From: LMUY01 sp964242215
GTDB taxonomy: Bacteria; Pseudomonadota; Alphaproteobacteria; Acetobacterales; Acetobacteraceae
DNA: 64,000 nt
Reading direction: 5' to 3'
Assembly: GCA_964242215.1 (NCBI GenBank)
Contig: CAXTCJ010000003.1
Coordinates: 1 to 64,000 of the forward strand
The position numbers and the translations under genes were made by a program. Numbering within the stretch: the stretch's first letter is position 1; the number at the start of each line of letters is the position of its first letter. The notes under the pieces were generated by a model that worked only from the letters and a program-made list of their open reading frames with translations, was not told the origin of the DNA and did no database searches. Positions 1 to 8,058 of the stretch are shown here, in pieces.

Positions 1-558
1 CGCTGGCGGAGCTGTATCGGTCGCTGCGTCTGTTCGTGAACTTTTTCCAGCCCTCCTTCAAACTGGCGGAGAAATCGCGCGACGGCGCCAAGGTCACGAA
101 GCGGTATCACCCACCGGCGACGCCCCACCAGCGTCTCGTCTGGCCAGCAACGGCTTGTGGAGATCGCCGATTGTCCTGTGTCTGGCGAGAGGCTTGCCCC
201 GACGGCACCGACGCTAGAGGAGTTCCTGTCGGGCTTGCGGACAGCATGGCGGGAGGGCGAGGTACGCCCGACCAGCAAAGCCAAGGAGAAGGCTAAGCGT
301 GGTCGGCGCCGTCCGGATCCGCTGGTGGCGGCTACGGCGCAATTGCATGATTGGTTTGCGGCCGAGCCGTGGCGGACCGCACGTGAACTGCTCGAGCGAC
401 CCCAGGCTGAACAGCCCGGATCCTACCCGGTCGGACTTCTGCGGACTTTGCAGCGTCGGCTCAAGGTCTGGCGTCTGGACAAGGCACATGAACTCGTGTT
501 CCGGGCTGCGCCAGCCGAGGTTGAACCTACTCTGATCCAACTGAGCAGCGTTACGTAA
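1..558 (+). pseudogene. IS transposase C-terminal remnant (integrase-core type)
   Basis: The window opens inside a reading frame (phase from base 3) whose product resembles the C-terminal part of integrase-core (DDE) IS transposases: an FFQPSFKL..KSRDGAKVTKRY-type segment followed by HQRL. The frame is lost near 140-150, and the family-like sequence continues one frame over (QQRLVEIA, then WREGEVRPT and LRTLQRRLKVW), ending at TAA 556-558. So this is a frameshifted fragment without its catalytic N-terminal part, which lies left of the window if it exists. The transposase type is recognised from memory of the family; the frameshift is seen directly. Together with the IS30 piece that follows, it marks the left edge of this region as a place of repeated insertion. 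Confidence 0.65.
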
Positions 559-617
559 CGGAACAAAACCTGCCTAATTACAGCAGCGGCCGCGCGTATT
601 GCGATCAGGTGTCGCAA

Positions 618-684
618 CCGTGCTACGGGAGCATTCTGGTGAGGCAACCGGACCGTGGTTCGGGAGCATTCCTGGATGAGGCAA
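618..684. repeat. Imperfect direct repeat, two copies of about 31 bp
   Basis: Bases 618-647 and 653-684 are near-copies sharing the cores cgggagcattc and tgaggcaa. They differ by two substitutions and two 1-base indels and are separated by 5 bp. They sit between two transposase remnants, so slippage or a leftover insertion end are both possible. Nothing else is evident in 559-709. Confidence 0.5.
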
Positions 685-709
685 TACGTTCAACCATCCA
701 GATTGTCGC

Positions 710-1060
710 CGCACAATCGCCGACACGATCGTCGGCTTGCCGGAACAACTCCGGCAATCGCTGACCTGGGATCAGGGAACGGAGATGGCGCAACACGCAC
801 GGCTGAAGATCGACACGGGCCTGGACATCTATTTCTGCGACCCGCACAGCCCGTGGCAGCGAGGTACGAACGAGAACACCAACGGGTTGCTGCGCCAGTA
901 TTTTCCGAAGGGCACCGACCTGAGCGCTCACAGCAAGAATGCTCTTCAGGCGGTAGCGCTGGCCCTCAACACTAGATCTCGCAAGACCCTCGGCTGGAAG
1001 ACACCAGCCGAAGCGTTTGACGAGTACGTGCAGTCGGCTCTGCAAGGCATTCCTGTGTCG
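710..1060 (+). pseudogene. IS30-family transposase, C-terminal remnant
   Basis: The reading frame gives the catalytic end of an IS30 transposase: LTWDQGTEMAQH (second catalytic Asp region), then FCDPHSPWQRGTNENTNG (the region with the catalytic Glu) and RKTLGWKTPAEAFDE near the natural C-terminus. The N-terminal helix-turn-helix and first Asp are missing. The frame then runs on without a stop antisense through the neighbouring monooxygenase gene, so the natural 3' end is lost too. It is a dead fragment abutting the 3' end of the flavin monooxygenase gene. Confidence 0.8.
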
Positions 1061-1063
1061 AGC

Positions 1064-2257
1064 TCATACGAGTACGGTATCGACCTGGTAGCGGAACAGC
1101 CAATCGTAGCGTTGCCTCACGCGATCCTCGGCCCACTCACGACCGACATAAGCAGCAGCCCCTTTGGAGTCGGCCAGCTCGGGGTTGTGAAACCGGGCGG
1201 CGTTCTCGGCCGAGCCCAGCACCATCCGGGTGGTTCGGTCCTGGCGCGCTGCCTCGTAGCGGAGCAGTGCATCCTCCACATCGCCCACGTCCGACAAGGC
1301 GCGGCCGAGCACGTAACCGTCCTCGATCGCCTGCACGGCGCCTTGCGCCAACATCGGCAGCGTGGGATGGCAGGCATCCCCAAGCAGGGTGATGCGCGAT
1401 CGGGTCCATTGCTTCAGCGGGCTGCGCAGCATCAGCGCCCATTTGTAAGGCGTGTCGATAGCCGTGATCATCGTCTGCACGTCGGCGTGCCAGCCTCGGA
1501 AATCACCGGCGAGTTCCGATGTCGTGCCCTTGGTCGTCCAGCTCTCCACCTGCCAGTCGACACGCTCGACGATGCCGACGAAGTTCATCAACTCGCCACG
1601 GCGCAGTGGATAGTGGATCACGTGGCGGCCCGGTCCGACCCAATTGGTGCCGACCGGGCGGGCCAGATGCGCTGGAAGGCGCTCCATCGGAATTACGCCG
1701 CGCCAGGCGATCATGCCAGCGAATTTGGCCTCCTCCTGTCCGAACAGGCCGTGGCGCACGCGAGAATGGATCCCGTCTGCGCCGACCAGCACGTCGCCAT
1801 CGGCCGTTTGACCGTTTTCGAAGCGCAAGCGGACTGTGCCATCGCGCTGCTCGAACTGGCTCAGCTTCATGCCAAGGTGGATTGCGTCCGGCTTCTCCCG
1901 CCGGACCCCCGCAACTAGCGCCGACAGCAGGTCGGGCCGGTAGACCGTGAAGTATGGGAAGCCATATTGGCTGACGGACTGCGCCCCGAGATCGAATAGC
2001 GTCCAGGTTTGCCCGGTGCTCCATAGCCTGATCTCCTTTCCGCTTGCCTCGCATGAGACAGCGGCCAAGGCCTCGCCGATGCCGAGGTTGAATAAGGCGC
2101 GAGATCCGTTCGCACTGATCTGCACCCCGGCACCCACTTCGCGCAGGTCCGCGGCCTGTTCGTAGACGTCGACGTCGATACCACGCTTCAGCAAAGCGAG
2201 GGCAGCGGTTAGGCCGCCGATGCCACCTCCGGCGATCAGGACATGGGGTGATGTCAT
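1064..2257 (-). CDS. FAD-dependent aromatic monooxygenase (salicylate / 3-hydroxybenzoate hydroxylase-like)
   Basis: This 397-residue single-component flavoprotein monooxygenase would use NAD(P)H and O2 to hydroxylate an aromatic acid in the cytosol. The N-terminus has the FAD-binding GGGIGG Rossmann motif (residues 10-15). GADGIHS is the DG motif, and GDACHPTLPMLAQG is the second FAD ribose-binding motif. The length is normal for the salicylate-hydroxylase group. It is the last gene of a minus-strand series behind a second hydroxylase and an aromatic-acid permease, which supports an aromatic substrate; the exact substrate cannot be read. No ring-cleavage gene follows: the next sequence is IS debris, so the pathway may have been cut off here. 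Confidence 0.85.
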   Translation of the reverse strand: MTSPHVLIAGGGIGGLTAALALLKRGIDVDVYEQAADLREVGAGVQISANGSRALFNLGIGEALAAVSCEASGKEIRLWSTGQTWTLFDLGAQSVSQYGFPYFTVYRPDLLSALVAGVRREKPDAIHLGMKLSQFEQRDGTVRLRFENGQTADGDVLVGADGIHSRVRHGLFGQEEAKFAGMIAWRGVIPMERLPAHLARPVGTNWVGPGRHVIHYPLRRGELMNFVGIVERVDWQVESWTTKGTTSELAGDFRGWHADVQTMITAIDTPYKWALMLRSPLKQWTRSRITLLGDACHPTLPMLAQGAVQAIEDGYVLGRALSDVGDVEDALLRYEAARQDRTTRMVLGSAENAARFHNPELADSKGAAAYVGREWAEDRVRQRYDWLFRYQVDTVLV

Positions 2258-2359
2258 CGTGAGCTTGCTCCGATCAGGCTTTTGCCACGAGCCGTTGATT
2301 GAGGGCCGATTCGCCTGCCGGTCAGGTCGTGAGCGTCAGGAGCGGACCAATAGAAGATT

Positions 2360-3934
2360 TCAATGCCCGACCGCGCGCCGCAACACAGCCGGGGCATCAG
2401 CCGGCGTATCCCCCGCCCAGGCGACAAACTGGTCGGGGCGCACCAGCACCAGAGGCGCACCGTATTTCTCGCGTCCGCCCTCCCGCGTTTCGACCACCAC
2501 CGTGAGCGGCACGCCCGCACGATCGGCGGCGGCCCTAAACGCCCCGGACCCATCGGTGCCCCCGAAGGACAACAGGGTGAAGCCATCGCCCAACACGTCG
2601 AACACGCTACCGCCGCCCGAAAGTGGCTGCGGCGCGAGGTGATGCCCGGCTCGCGCATCGAAGCGGTGGCCGCCCTTCGCGCTTGATTGCCCACCTTGGG
2701 GCCCGAACACGATCGGTGAACCTTCGTAGTGCGGCTCGAAGGCGTTCACCTCGCCCTTGGCGCCACTTCCCCGCTCCGCCCATTGCCGTTCGAACGCTGT
2801 GCGATCGGCCTCTGGGTTGAAGCTACGGAGGAACTCGCGGTCGACCGTGATCGACTTCTCGATGAAGTCCGCTGCCGTTGACAGGAACACAGGGCGACGC
2901 TCGGCATCATAGGATGCCAGCAGACCGGGTCCGCCCCAACCCTGCAGTGTGGCGGCAAGTTTCCATCCAAGGTTGGCCGCATCCTCGAACCCGGTGTTGA
3001 TCCCGTAGCCGCCATAGGGCGGATGACTATGGGCAGCGTCGCCCGCGATGAACACACGTCCCGCACTGTAGCTGTCGGCGGTAGCCACACGTAGGTCCCA
3101 GAAGCCGATATGCTGGAAGTGGACATCGAATTCGGCTCCCGCTGCCCGCTGCAGCAAGGCCCGGAAGTCATAGTTGTCCCTCGTCGTGCCCATCGGCACC
3201 GGCGCGTGGAAGAACCATGTGGTGCCGAGGTCGACCCGGCCGAAGAACTGCCAATACCCGTCCAGATCCGGATGCAACACGTTGTAGAACGACTTACCGG
3301 GATAGCGTGACAGCAACTGATGCAATTGCTCGGACTGGAACACCAGCAGCACCATCAGCCGGTCATGGTCGGACCGCGTATCGGTAATCCCAGCCTGCTC
3401 GCGCACGACCGACCGGCTGCCGTCGCAACCCACGGCATAGGATGCAGAGACCGTTCGTTGACCAGGTCCCGACCGTTCGGCCAGGGTCAGCGTCACGCCC
3501 TGCTCGTCTTGGGACAGAGTCTGGACCGACCAGCCGTACGACGTCGTCACCGATGGTAGTTCCGCCACGCGGGCGCGAAGGACGGCCTCCGTCGCATACT
3601 GCGGCAGGCGTTCGTTGTCCGTGTGGTAGAACGGCTTCACCAACTCCCGCTGCAACCAATCGTAATGATAGTCTCCCAGCAACGTGCCGTAGGCGGTCAT
3701 GCCTCCGATGCCATACTCCTTCGGCACCGTGCGCGCCGCCCGGAGCTGCTCTTCGGCGTGCCAGAAGTGGAAGTGTTCCATCGTGCGCTGCGTCAGGTTC
3801 TGGCCCTTGGGGATTGGCTGCGGCTGCTCATAGCGTTCCACAACGAGGCAGCCTATGCCCCGTTGCCCGAGTTCTATGGCCAGTCCGAGCCCGACCGGGC
3901 CGCCGCCCGCGATCACCACATCCGCGTCATGCAT
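2360..3934 (-). CDS. FAD-dependent aromatic hydroxylase (PheA/TfdB/MhpA-like)
   Basis: This 524-residue class A flavin hydroxylase has the FAD-binding GGGPVG motif near residue 10, VGCDGSRS as the DG motif, and GDAAHSHPPYGGYGINTG as the FAD/active-site motif, followed by a thioredoxin-like C-terminal domain seen in phenol hydroxylase relatives. It lies 15 bp downstream of the permease gene and 102 bp upstream of the smaller monooxygenase on the same strand, so all three probably share one transcript. The likely role is hydroxylation of a phenolic or aromatic acid. Family membership is clear; the substrate is not. Confidence 0.85.
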   Translation of the reverse strand: MHDADVVIAGGGPVGLGLAIELGQRGIGCLVVERYEQPQPIPKGQNLTQRTMEHFHFWHAEEQLRAARTVPKEYGIGGMTAYGTLLGDYHYDWLQRELVKPFYHTDNERLPQYATEAVLRARVAELPSVTTSYGWSVQTLSQDEQGVTLTLAERSGPGQRTVSASYAVGCDGSRSVVREQAGITDTRSDHDRLMVLLVFQSEQLHQLLSRYPGKSFYNVLHPDLDGYWQFFGRVDLGTTWFFHAPVPMGTTRDNYDFRALLQRAAGAEFDVHFQHIGFWDLRVATADSYSAGRVFIAGDAAHSHPPYGGYGINTGFEDAANLGWKLAATLQGWGGPGLLASYDAERRPVFLSTAADFIEKSITVDREFLRSFNPEADRTAFERQWAERGSGAKGEVNAFEPHYEGSPIVFGPQGGQSSAKGGHRFDARAGHHLAPQPLSGGGSVFDVLGDGFTLLSFGGTDGSGAFRAAADRAGVPLTVVVETREGGREKYGAPLVLVRPDQFVAWAGDTPADAPAVLRRAVGH

Positions 3935-3949
3935 CGTTCACCTCGTCTG

Positions 3950-5275
3950 TTAAATGGGGATACGGCTCAGGGCCAGGGCCGCCAGGGCAGCGAGCAGGGC
4001 CGGAACGGCTGCAATGCCGAACAATGCCTCGGCCGACCAATGCAGCGACAGCAGCAGGCCGCCGATCAATGGGCCGACGATGGAGCCGACTCGGCCTATG
4101 CCCAATGCCCAGCCGACTCCGGTGGCCCGCGCGGTGGTCGGGTACGATCCCGAGGCCAGCGCATTAGCCGCGATCTGCCCGCCCACGATGCAGAACCCGG
4201 CGGCAAAGATCGCCACGGTGACACCGAAAACGGAATGGTGCGATAGCCCCACCGCGGCGACCGCGACCGCCGCCAAGGCATAGGTGACGGCGAGCGCGCT
4301 GAACGAGAACCGGTCGATCAGCCAGCCTAGTGCGAGAGTTCCGACCAGGCCGCCGACCTGCAACATCGAGCCGATGATGGCGGCGGCCGAGACCGAGGCG
4401 CCGAGATCGCTCAACACCGTCGGCAGCCAATTCGAAAGGAAATACAGATCGACGAGGCTCATGAAGAAAACGGCCCATAGGAGGAGCGTGAAGGCCGTCC
4501 TGCCGCCCCGAAACAACTCCTGTAGCGGCACGCCTTGCGCCACCTGCTCTGACACCACGTAGCGCGTAGCTGGGGAAGCGGCGTGATCCGGGAACAACCA
4601 GGCCATGATGCGGCCGACCCGCGCATCCTCCGTGCCCTTGAGGGCCAGGAACCGGGCCGATTCCGGCAACGCCCTGGCGAGCAAGACGGCGAGCAGCAGA
4701 GGGCAGGCGCCGCCCAGCACGAACACGGAACGCCAGCCCAGCGTGGGGATCATCGTCGCAGCGACCAACCCACCGACGGCTGCCCCCAGCGAAAACCCAC
4801 AGAACATGGCCATCACCATGGTCGCACGCCTCCGGTGCGGGCTGATCTCCGCCGTCAGGGCGACCGCGTTCGGCATTGCACCCCCGAGACCAAGGCCGGT
4901 CAGGAAGCGCAGCACCATCAGCGTTGTGACGTCGTCCGCCAGGGTCGTCGCCAGGGTCAGCAAGCCGAAGGCGATGGTGCTGCCGACGACGATGCGCTTG
5001 CGCCCCACTCGGTCGGCCACCGGGCTGAACAGCAGCGAACCCAGCAATAACCCGAACAACCCCGCGCTGAAGACCGAACCGAGTGCCCCACGGCCGAGCT
5101 GCCACTCCCGCGCGAGGGCCGGGGCCACGTAGCCGATCGCCTGAGTGTCGAAGCCGTCGGTGAACAGCACGGCGGCGCACATGATTACCAGCATGATTTG
5201 CCGCCGCCCGACCGGCTGCTCCTCGATGAACGCCGCTAGGTCGATCCGTAGCTCTGTGACTGCACTGGCTTGCAT
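3950..5275 (-). CDS. MFS permease, aromatic acid:H+ symporter (AAHS/PcaK-like)
   Basis: A 12-helix major facilitator protein of the AAHS group, carrying DGFDTQAIG in helix 1 (the DGxD signature of aromatic-acid transporters), the loop 2-3 motif ADRVGRKR, and PESARFLALKG after helix 6. It would import an aromatic acid across the inner membrane with protons. I prefer the ATG at 5275, preceded by GAGGAAAG at good spacing; an in-frame ATG at 5311 has only a weak Shine-Dalgarno and would add 12 residues. It is the first gene of the hydroxylase operon and is transcribed away from marR, with the palindromic operator just upstream. Confidence 0.85.
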   Translation of the reverse strand: MQASAVTELRIDLAAFIEEQPVGRRQIMLVIMCAAVLFTDGFDTQAIGYVAPALAREWQLGRGALGSVFSAGLFGLLLGSLLFSPVADRVGRKRIVVGSTIAFGLLTLATTLADDVTTLMVLRFLTGLGLGGAMPNAVALTAEISPHRRRATMVMAMFCGFSLGAAVGGLVAATMIPTLGWRSVFVLGGACPLLLAVLLARALPESARFLALKGTEDARVGRIMAWLFPDHAASPATRYVVSEQVAQGVPLQELFRGGRTAFTLLLWAVFFMSLVDLYFLSNWLPTVLSDLGASVSAAAIIGSMLQVGGLVGTLALGWLIDRFSFSALAVTYALAAVAVAAVGLSHHSVFGVTVAIFAAGFCIVGGQIAANALASGSYPTTARATGVGWALGIGRVGSIVGPLIGGLLLSLHWSAEALFGIAAVPALLAALAALALSRIPI

Positions 5276-5350
5276 CTTTCCTCGCCCGACCGCGGTGACT
5301 TCGACCGACATTTACCTGAATGGTTGCGTTTCGCGTCCGGTTCGTCAAGA

Positions 5351-5370
5351 ATCATCAGACGTCTGATGAT
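5351..5370. promoter_or_regulatory. Perfect 20-bp palindrome, probable MarR operator
   Basis: The sequence atcatcagacgtctgatgat is its own reverse complement over all 20 bases. It lies in the 106-bp gap between the divergent permease and marR genes, 11 bp before the marR start codon. MarR dimers bind palindromes of about this size in such gaps, so autoregulation plus control of the hydroxylase operon is the natural reading. Confidence 0.75.
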
Positions 5371-5381
5371 TGGGAGCGACG

Positions 5382-5870
5382 ATGCCTGCAACGCCACAGC
5401 CCCCCGGCATCGATCAGCTACAGGCGCTCTACGAACGGCCGGGCTTCATGATCCGCCGCGCCCACCAGATCGCCACCTCCGTTTTCCTGGAGGCCTCCGC
5501 CCGATTTGGTTGCACGACGACCCAGTACGGGGTTCTCACCGTGTTGCAATGCCAGCCCTGCATTGACCAGATCACACTTGCCCGACGGCTCGGCCTGGAT
5601 CGGTCGACCGCCGGATCCGTCGTATCGAAGCTAGAGAAGGCCGGGCACATCACCCGGGTCGTAGGTCCGGATCGACGCCGTCGCACACTCAAGCTGACGC
5701 AGGCGGGTAGTGAACGACTGACGGCTTTGCACGATTGCGCTGCCGAGGCAGTGACCCGGTTGCTTGAACCCCTGACCGCGGCGGAAGACGAGATGCTCCG
5801 GATGCTTCTCGGCAAACTGACGCGGGCTCATAACAGCGTCTCCCGCGTTCCGCTGGACGATGTAGAGTGA
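5382..5870 (+). CDS. MarR-family transcriptional regulator
   Basis: A 162-residue winged-helix regulator. The ATG at 5382 is preceded by GGGAG at suitable spacing; a TTG at 5370 would overlap the palindrome. The centre contains the MarR DNA-recognition helix and wing (TLARRLGLDRSTAGSVVSKL and GPDRRRRTLKLT), flanked by dimerisation helices. MarR proteins usually repress a divergent catabolic operon until an aromatic ligand binds; the arrangement with the permease and two hydroxylases fits that. An ISL3 fragment abuts its 3' end directly, so downstream context has been lost. Confidence 0.88.
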   Translation: MPATPQPPGIDQLQALYERPGFMIRRAHQIATSVFLEASARFGCTTTQYGVLTVLQCQPCIDQITLARRLGLDRSTAGSVVSKLEKAGHITRVVGPDRRRRTLKLTQAGSERLTALHDCAAEAVTRLLEPLTAAEDEMLRMLLGKLTRAHNSVSRVPLDDVE

Positions 5871-6329
5871 TCGCCTGGGGCCGTGTGGGACCGCGGCGGC
5901 GTGGCGCTTGAGGTGGCTTAGGATGCGGTCGTCGCCCTGGGGTATGCCGAAGCGACGGAGCAGCCGCTCGGCCGGGCGACCGCCTGCGGTATGGCCGACG
6001 AGCCGGACCAACTCCGCCGCCCGATCCGTCTGCCGCGCGTAGGCGGGCGCCGCGGGTGCACTCCTGCCGGCGAAGGTTTTGCGCCGGCAGGACGGATTGC
6101 GGCAGCGCCAGCGGGTTGTTCGCAGGTGCACCTCGACGGCTTTGCCCTGCACCGGGAGATCCTGAAGGCGTCGCACGTAGGTGCTCTGCCGACACGCCGA
6201 CCTAAGACCGCAGTTAGGGCAGCCTGTTTGCCCAGCGAGCTCCGCCATGACGACCCACCTGTCCGGCAGATGCTCCGTTCCAACCACCCGCAATCCTGGA
6301 CCGAGATCCCACCGCTGCTGCTCTTTCAT
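5871..6329 (-). pseudogene. ISL3-family transposase, N-terminal remnant
   Basis: Reading leftwards from ATG 6329, the product has the ISL3 zinc-finger start (CPNCG, then C..PSC spacing), RLQDLPVQG and RTTRWRCRNP, and a helix-turn-helix-like region to about residue 150. It then loses similarity where it meets the marR 3' end at 5870, and the frame continues antisense into marR. The DDE catalytic domain is absent, so it is a dead fragment. Confidence 0.75.
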
Positions 6330-6461
6330 CCCCGAACAGACCGCGAAGCCGGCAGCCGACCAAACCGTGCACGCAAATGGGTCTGGCGCAAATGATGTGA
6401 CTTTTCGATCCGGCTCCTGGTGAGCGGTTCGCGACTGGCGGCAGCAGTGCGTTGATCTCGC

Positions 6462-6696
6462 ATGAGAACAGACAGAGAGTGGTCACCCGGGCCGGGCGTG
6501 AAGGTTTCCGCAACCATCAGGACCGACGAGGGGTGGGTCATGTCTGGTGGCACATGTTGTCCGGCGTGTGGCATCCGCTCCAGCCGCCGCTGCGGCAGGT
6601 GTGTCCGCCATCTGCAGGACCTCCCGGCTCAGGGAGCAGCAGTGAAGCTGTCACTCAGGGTGGCACGATGGCGATGTCTCAATCCTGATTGTGCAG
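6462..6696 (+). pseudogene. Second ISL3-family transposase N-terminal remnant
   Basis: On the plus strand, head to head with the previous fragment, the frame encodes GWVMSGGTCCPACG, RHLQDLPAQGAAV and VARWRCLNPDC, again the ISL3 N-terminal zinc-finger region. It differs in sequence from the 5871-6329 copy, so it comes from a different element. Similarity stops abruptly near 6696, where the IS21 fragment begins on the other strand. The 132 bp between the two ISL3 pieces probably hold their terminal repeats, for example gggtctggcgcaaa near 6378. Confidence 0.7.
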
Positions 6697-7339
6697 AACC
6701 GCGGATGTTGTCGTGCAGCAGCGGCGCTCCCTCCGCAGGCGCAGTGGGCGGCGACGTTCGGTCGAGCCGATGCTTGAGGATCGAGGCGACCGAGCCGTAG
6801 GACAGCGCGCCGATCTCGATTGCGCGGGCGCTGGCCGCTTCCACCCGGGCGGCATCCAGCCCGCGGAACAGCCGCAGGATGCCGAGGCAGGTGCGGAAGC
6901 CCTGCTCGGGATGCGGCCTGCGGGCCATCACGGCGATGATCAGCGCCTCCGTGGCGGGCCCGATGCCGCGGGCGTCGCGCTGCAGGCGCTCCGGCGTCCA
7001 CTCGGCATAGCGCCGGTGAGCGCTGGGCATGTGCTCGGTCTGGGTGCCGTGGCGCGCCCCGCCATAGCGCCGGGCATGGGCGGCGACACGCTTGCCACGG
7101 TGGAACACCTCGATCGTGCGCTGTGTCGCCCGGGTGTCGACCTGCTCGCGGATCAAGGCGTGCGGCACCGAGTAGAAGAAGCCCTGCACCTCGACGTGGT
7201 AGTCGATGCCGACACGGGCGAGGTGCCACTCGGCATACTCGAAGTCGTCTTGCGGCAGCGCCCGCATCACCGGCTGCTCGATTGCCGCGAACAGTTGGCG
7301 GCGGCTCATGCCGAGGCGGCGCATCTCCCGGCTGTTCAT
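6697..7339 (-). pseudogene. IS21-family transposase (IstA) C-terminal remnant
   Basis: From 7339 leftwards the frame gives the IstA C-terminal region: REMRRLGMSRRQLF, EYAEWHLARVGIDYHVEV, FFYSVPHALIREQV, EVFHRGKRVAAHARR and YAEWTPERLQRDARGIGP, ending near LLHDNIRG. The catalytic DDE core upstream is missing: a stop lies just 5' of the ATG. The last residues of the frame belong to the joined ISL3 piece, so both ends are broken. No IstB ATPase gene is present. Confidence 0.8.
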
Positions 7340-7489
7340 CCGCTACTCTCGTATGTTCCGCATCGACGCTCTCTCACCTGGCATCCCCATCCCCTGCTGC
7401 TCGGCAGGGGCGAGGTTACCCTTGGTTGATGATCGTCAGCGGCACCGACACGAAATCCACCCGGCCCACCATGAACACCGAAGCGGCGG

Positions 7490-7638
7490 TGTTCACGATC
7501 AGCCGGAAACCACGCAGGCTTTGGGCAATCACTCGCTGCGGCAGGCCCTGTCCAAGGTGCAGCCGCAAAACCCTGTTCAGGATCAAACGGAATCCATGTT
7601 CATGATCCACCGGAATGCATGTTCACGATCGACCGGAA
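7490..7638. repeat. IS21-type terminal repeats (three at 23-bp period plus one outlier)
   Basis: A 19-bp unit close to tgttcacgatcgaccggaa occurs at 7490-7508, 7574-7592, 7597-7615 and 7620-7638. The last three are spaced exactly 23 bp apart. IS21 elements carry multiple short transposase-binding repeats at each end, so this looks like one end of the element whose IstA remnant lies at 6697-7339. The rest of 7340-7648 holds no convincing gene. Confidence 0.7.
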
Positions 7639-7648
7639 CACGCAGCAT

Positions 7649-7963
7649 CAATGCACTACTGGCCGTGACATGATATGTCTGGGCAAGCCACCGGCATAGT
7701 TCGGCCAGAGTGGCATCAGGCCGGGCTTTCACCTCGGCCTGAATAGCCGTGTAGAGCCCCGCCAGCTTCGGAGGGACATGGCAGCGTTGCGGACGTGCCG
7801 ACAACTCCCCGGTCCGGTCGCGGCGGCTAAGCACCTTGGAGACATACGGGATGCTGACGCACAAGGCTTCGGCGATCTCCCCGACCATCTCTCCAGCATC
7901 GCACCGGGCAAAGACCCGGTCACGGATATCCTGCGAGTAAGCCGTTCCAGGGCGCCATGCCAT
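7649..7963 (-). pseudogene. IS630-family transposase, N-terminal remnant
   Basis: From ATG 7963 leftwards the protein begins YSQDIRDRVFARCDAGE, then VSIPYVSKVLSRRDRTGELSARP, and later DATLAELCRWLAQTY. This is the paired helix-turn-helix start of IS630 transposases. It breaks off near 7649 at the IS21-type repeats, so the DDE domain is absent. The 8000-8062 side retains the element's outer end, which closes with the sequence gcacgctcta; the final TA fits the usual IS630 target duplication and now forms the stop codon of the neighbouring gene. Confidence 0.8.
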
Positions 7964-8058
7964 TGCGAATCTCCGGTCAAATCAAACCAGAGACTGCGAA
8001 TCGCATCCACCACCCAATTCGCAAGCATCTTCTTGATTCCAGTCAGCCCAAGCACGCT

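Noticed and set aside
1064..1918. Extension of the IS30 frame into a 393-residue protein
   Set aside because: After about 1060 the frame is simply antisense to the flavin monooxygenase; only the first part is transposase-like.
7416..7610. 64-codon minus-strand frame over the IS21-type repeats
   Set aside because: It is made largely of the terminal repeats themselves and has no ribosome site.
7490..7638. CRISPR-like array
   Set aside because: The units are 19 bp with only 4-bp gaps and no unique spacers; this is a transposon end.
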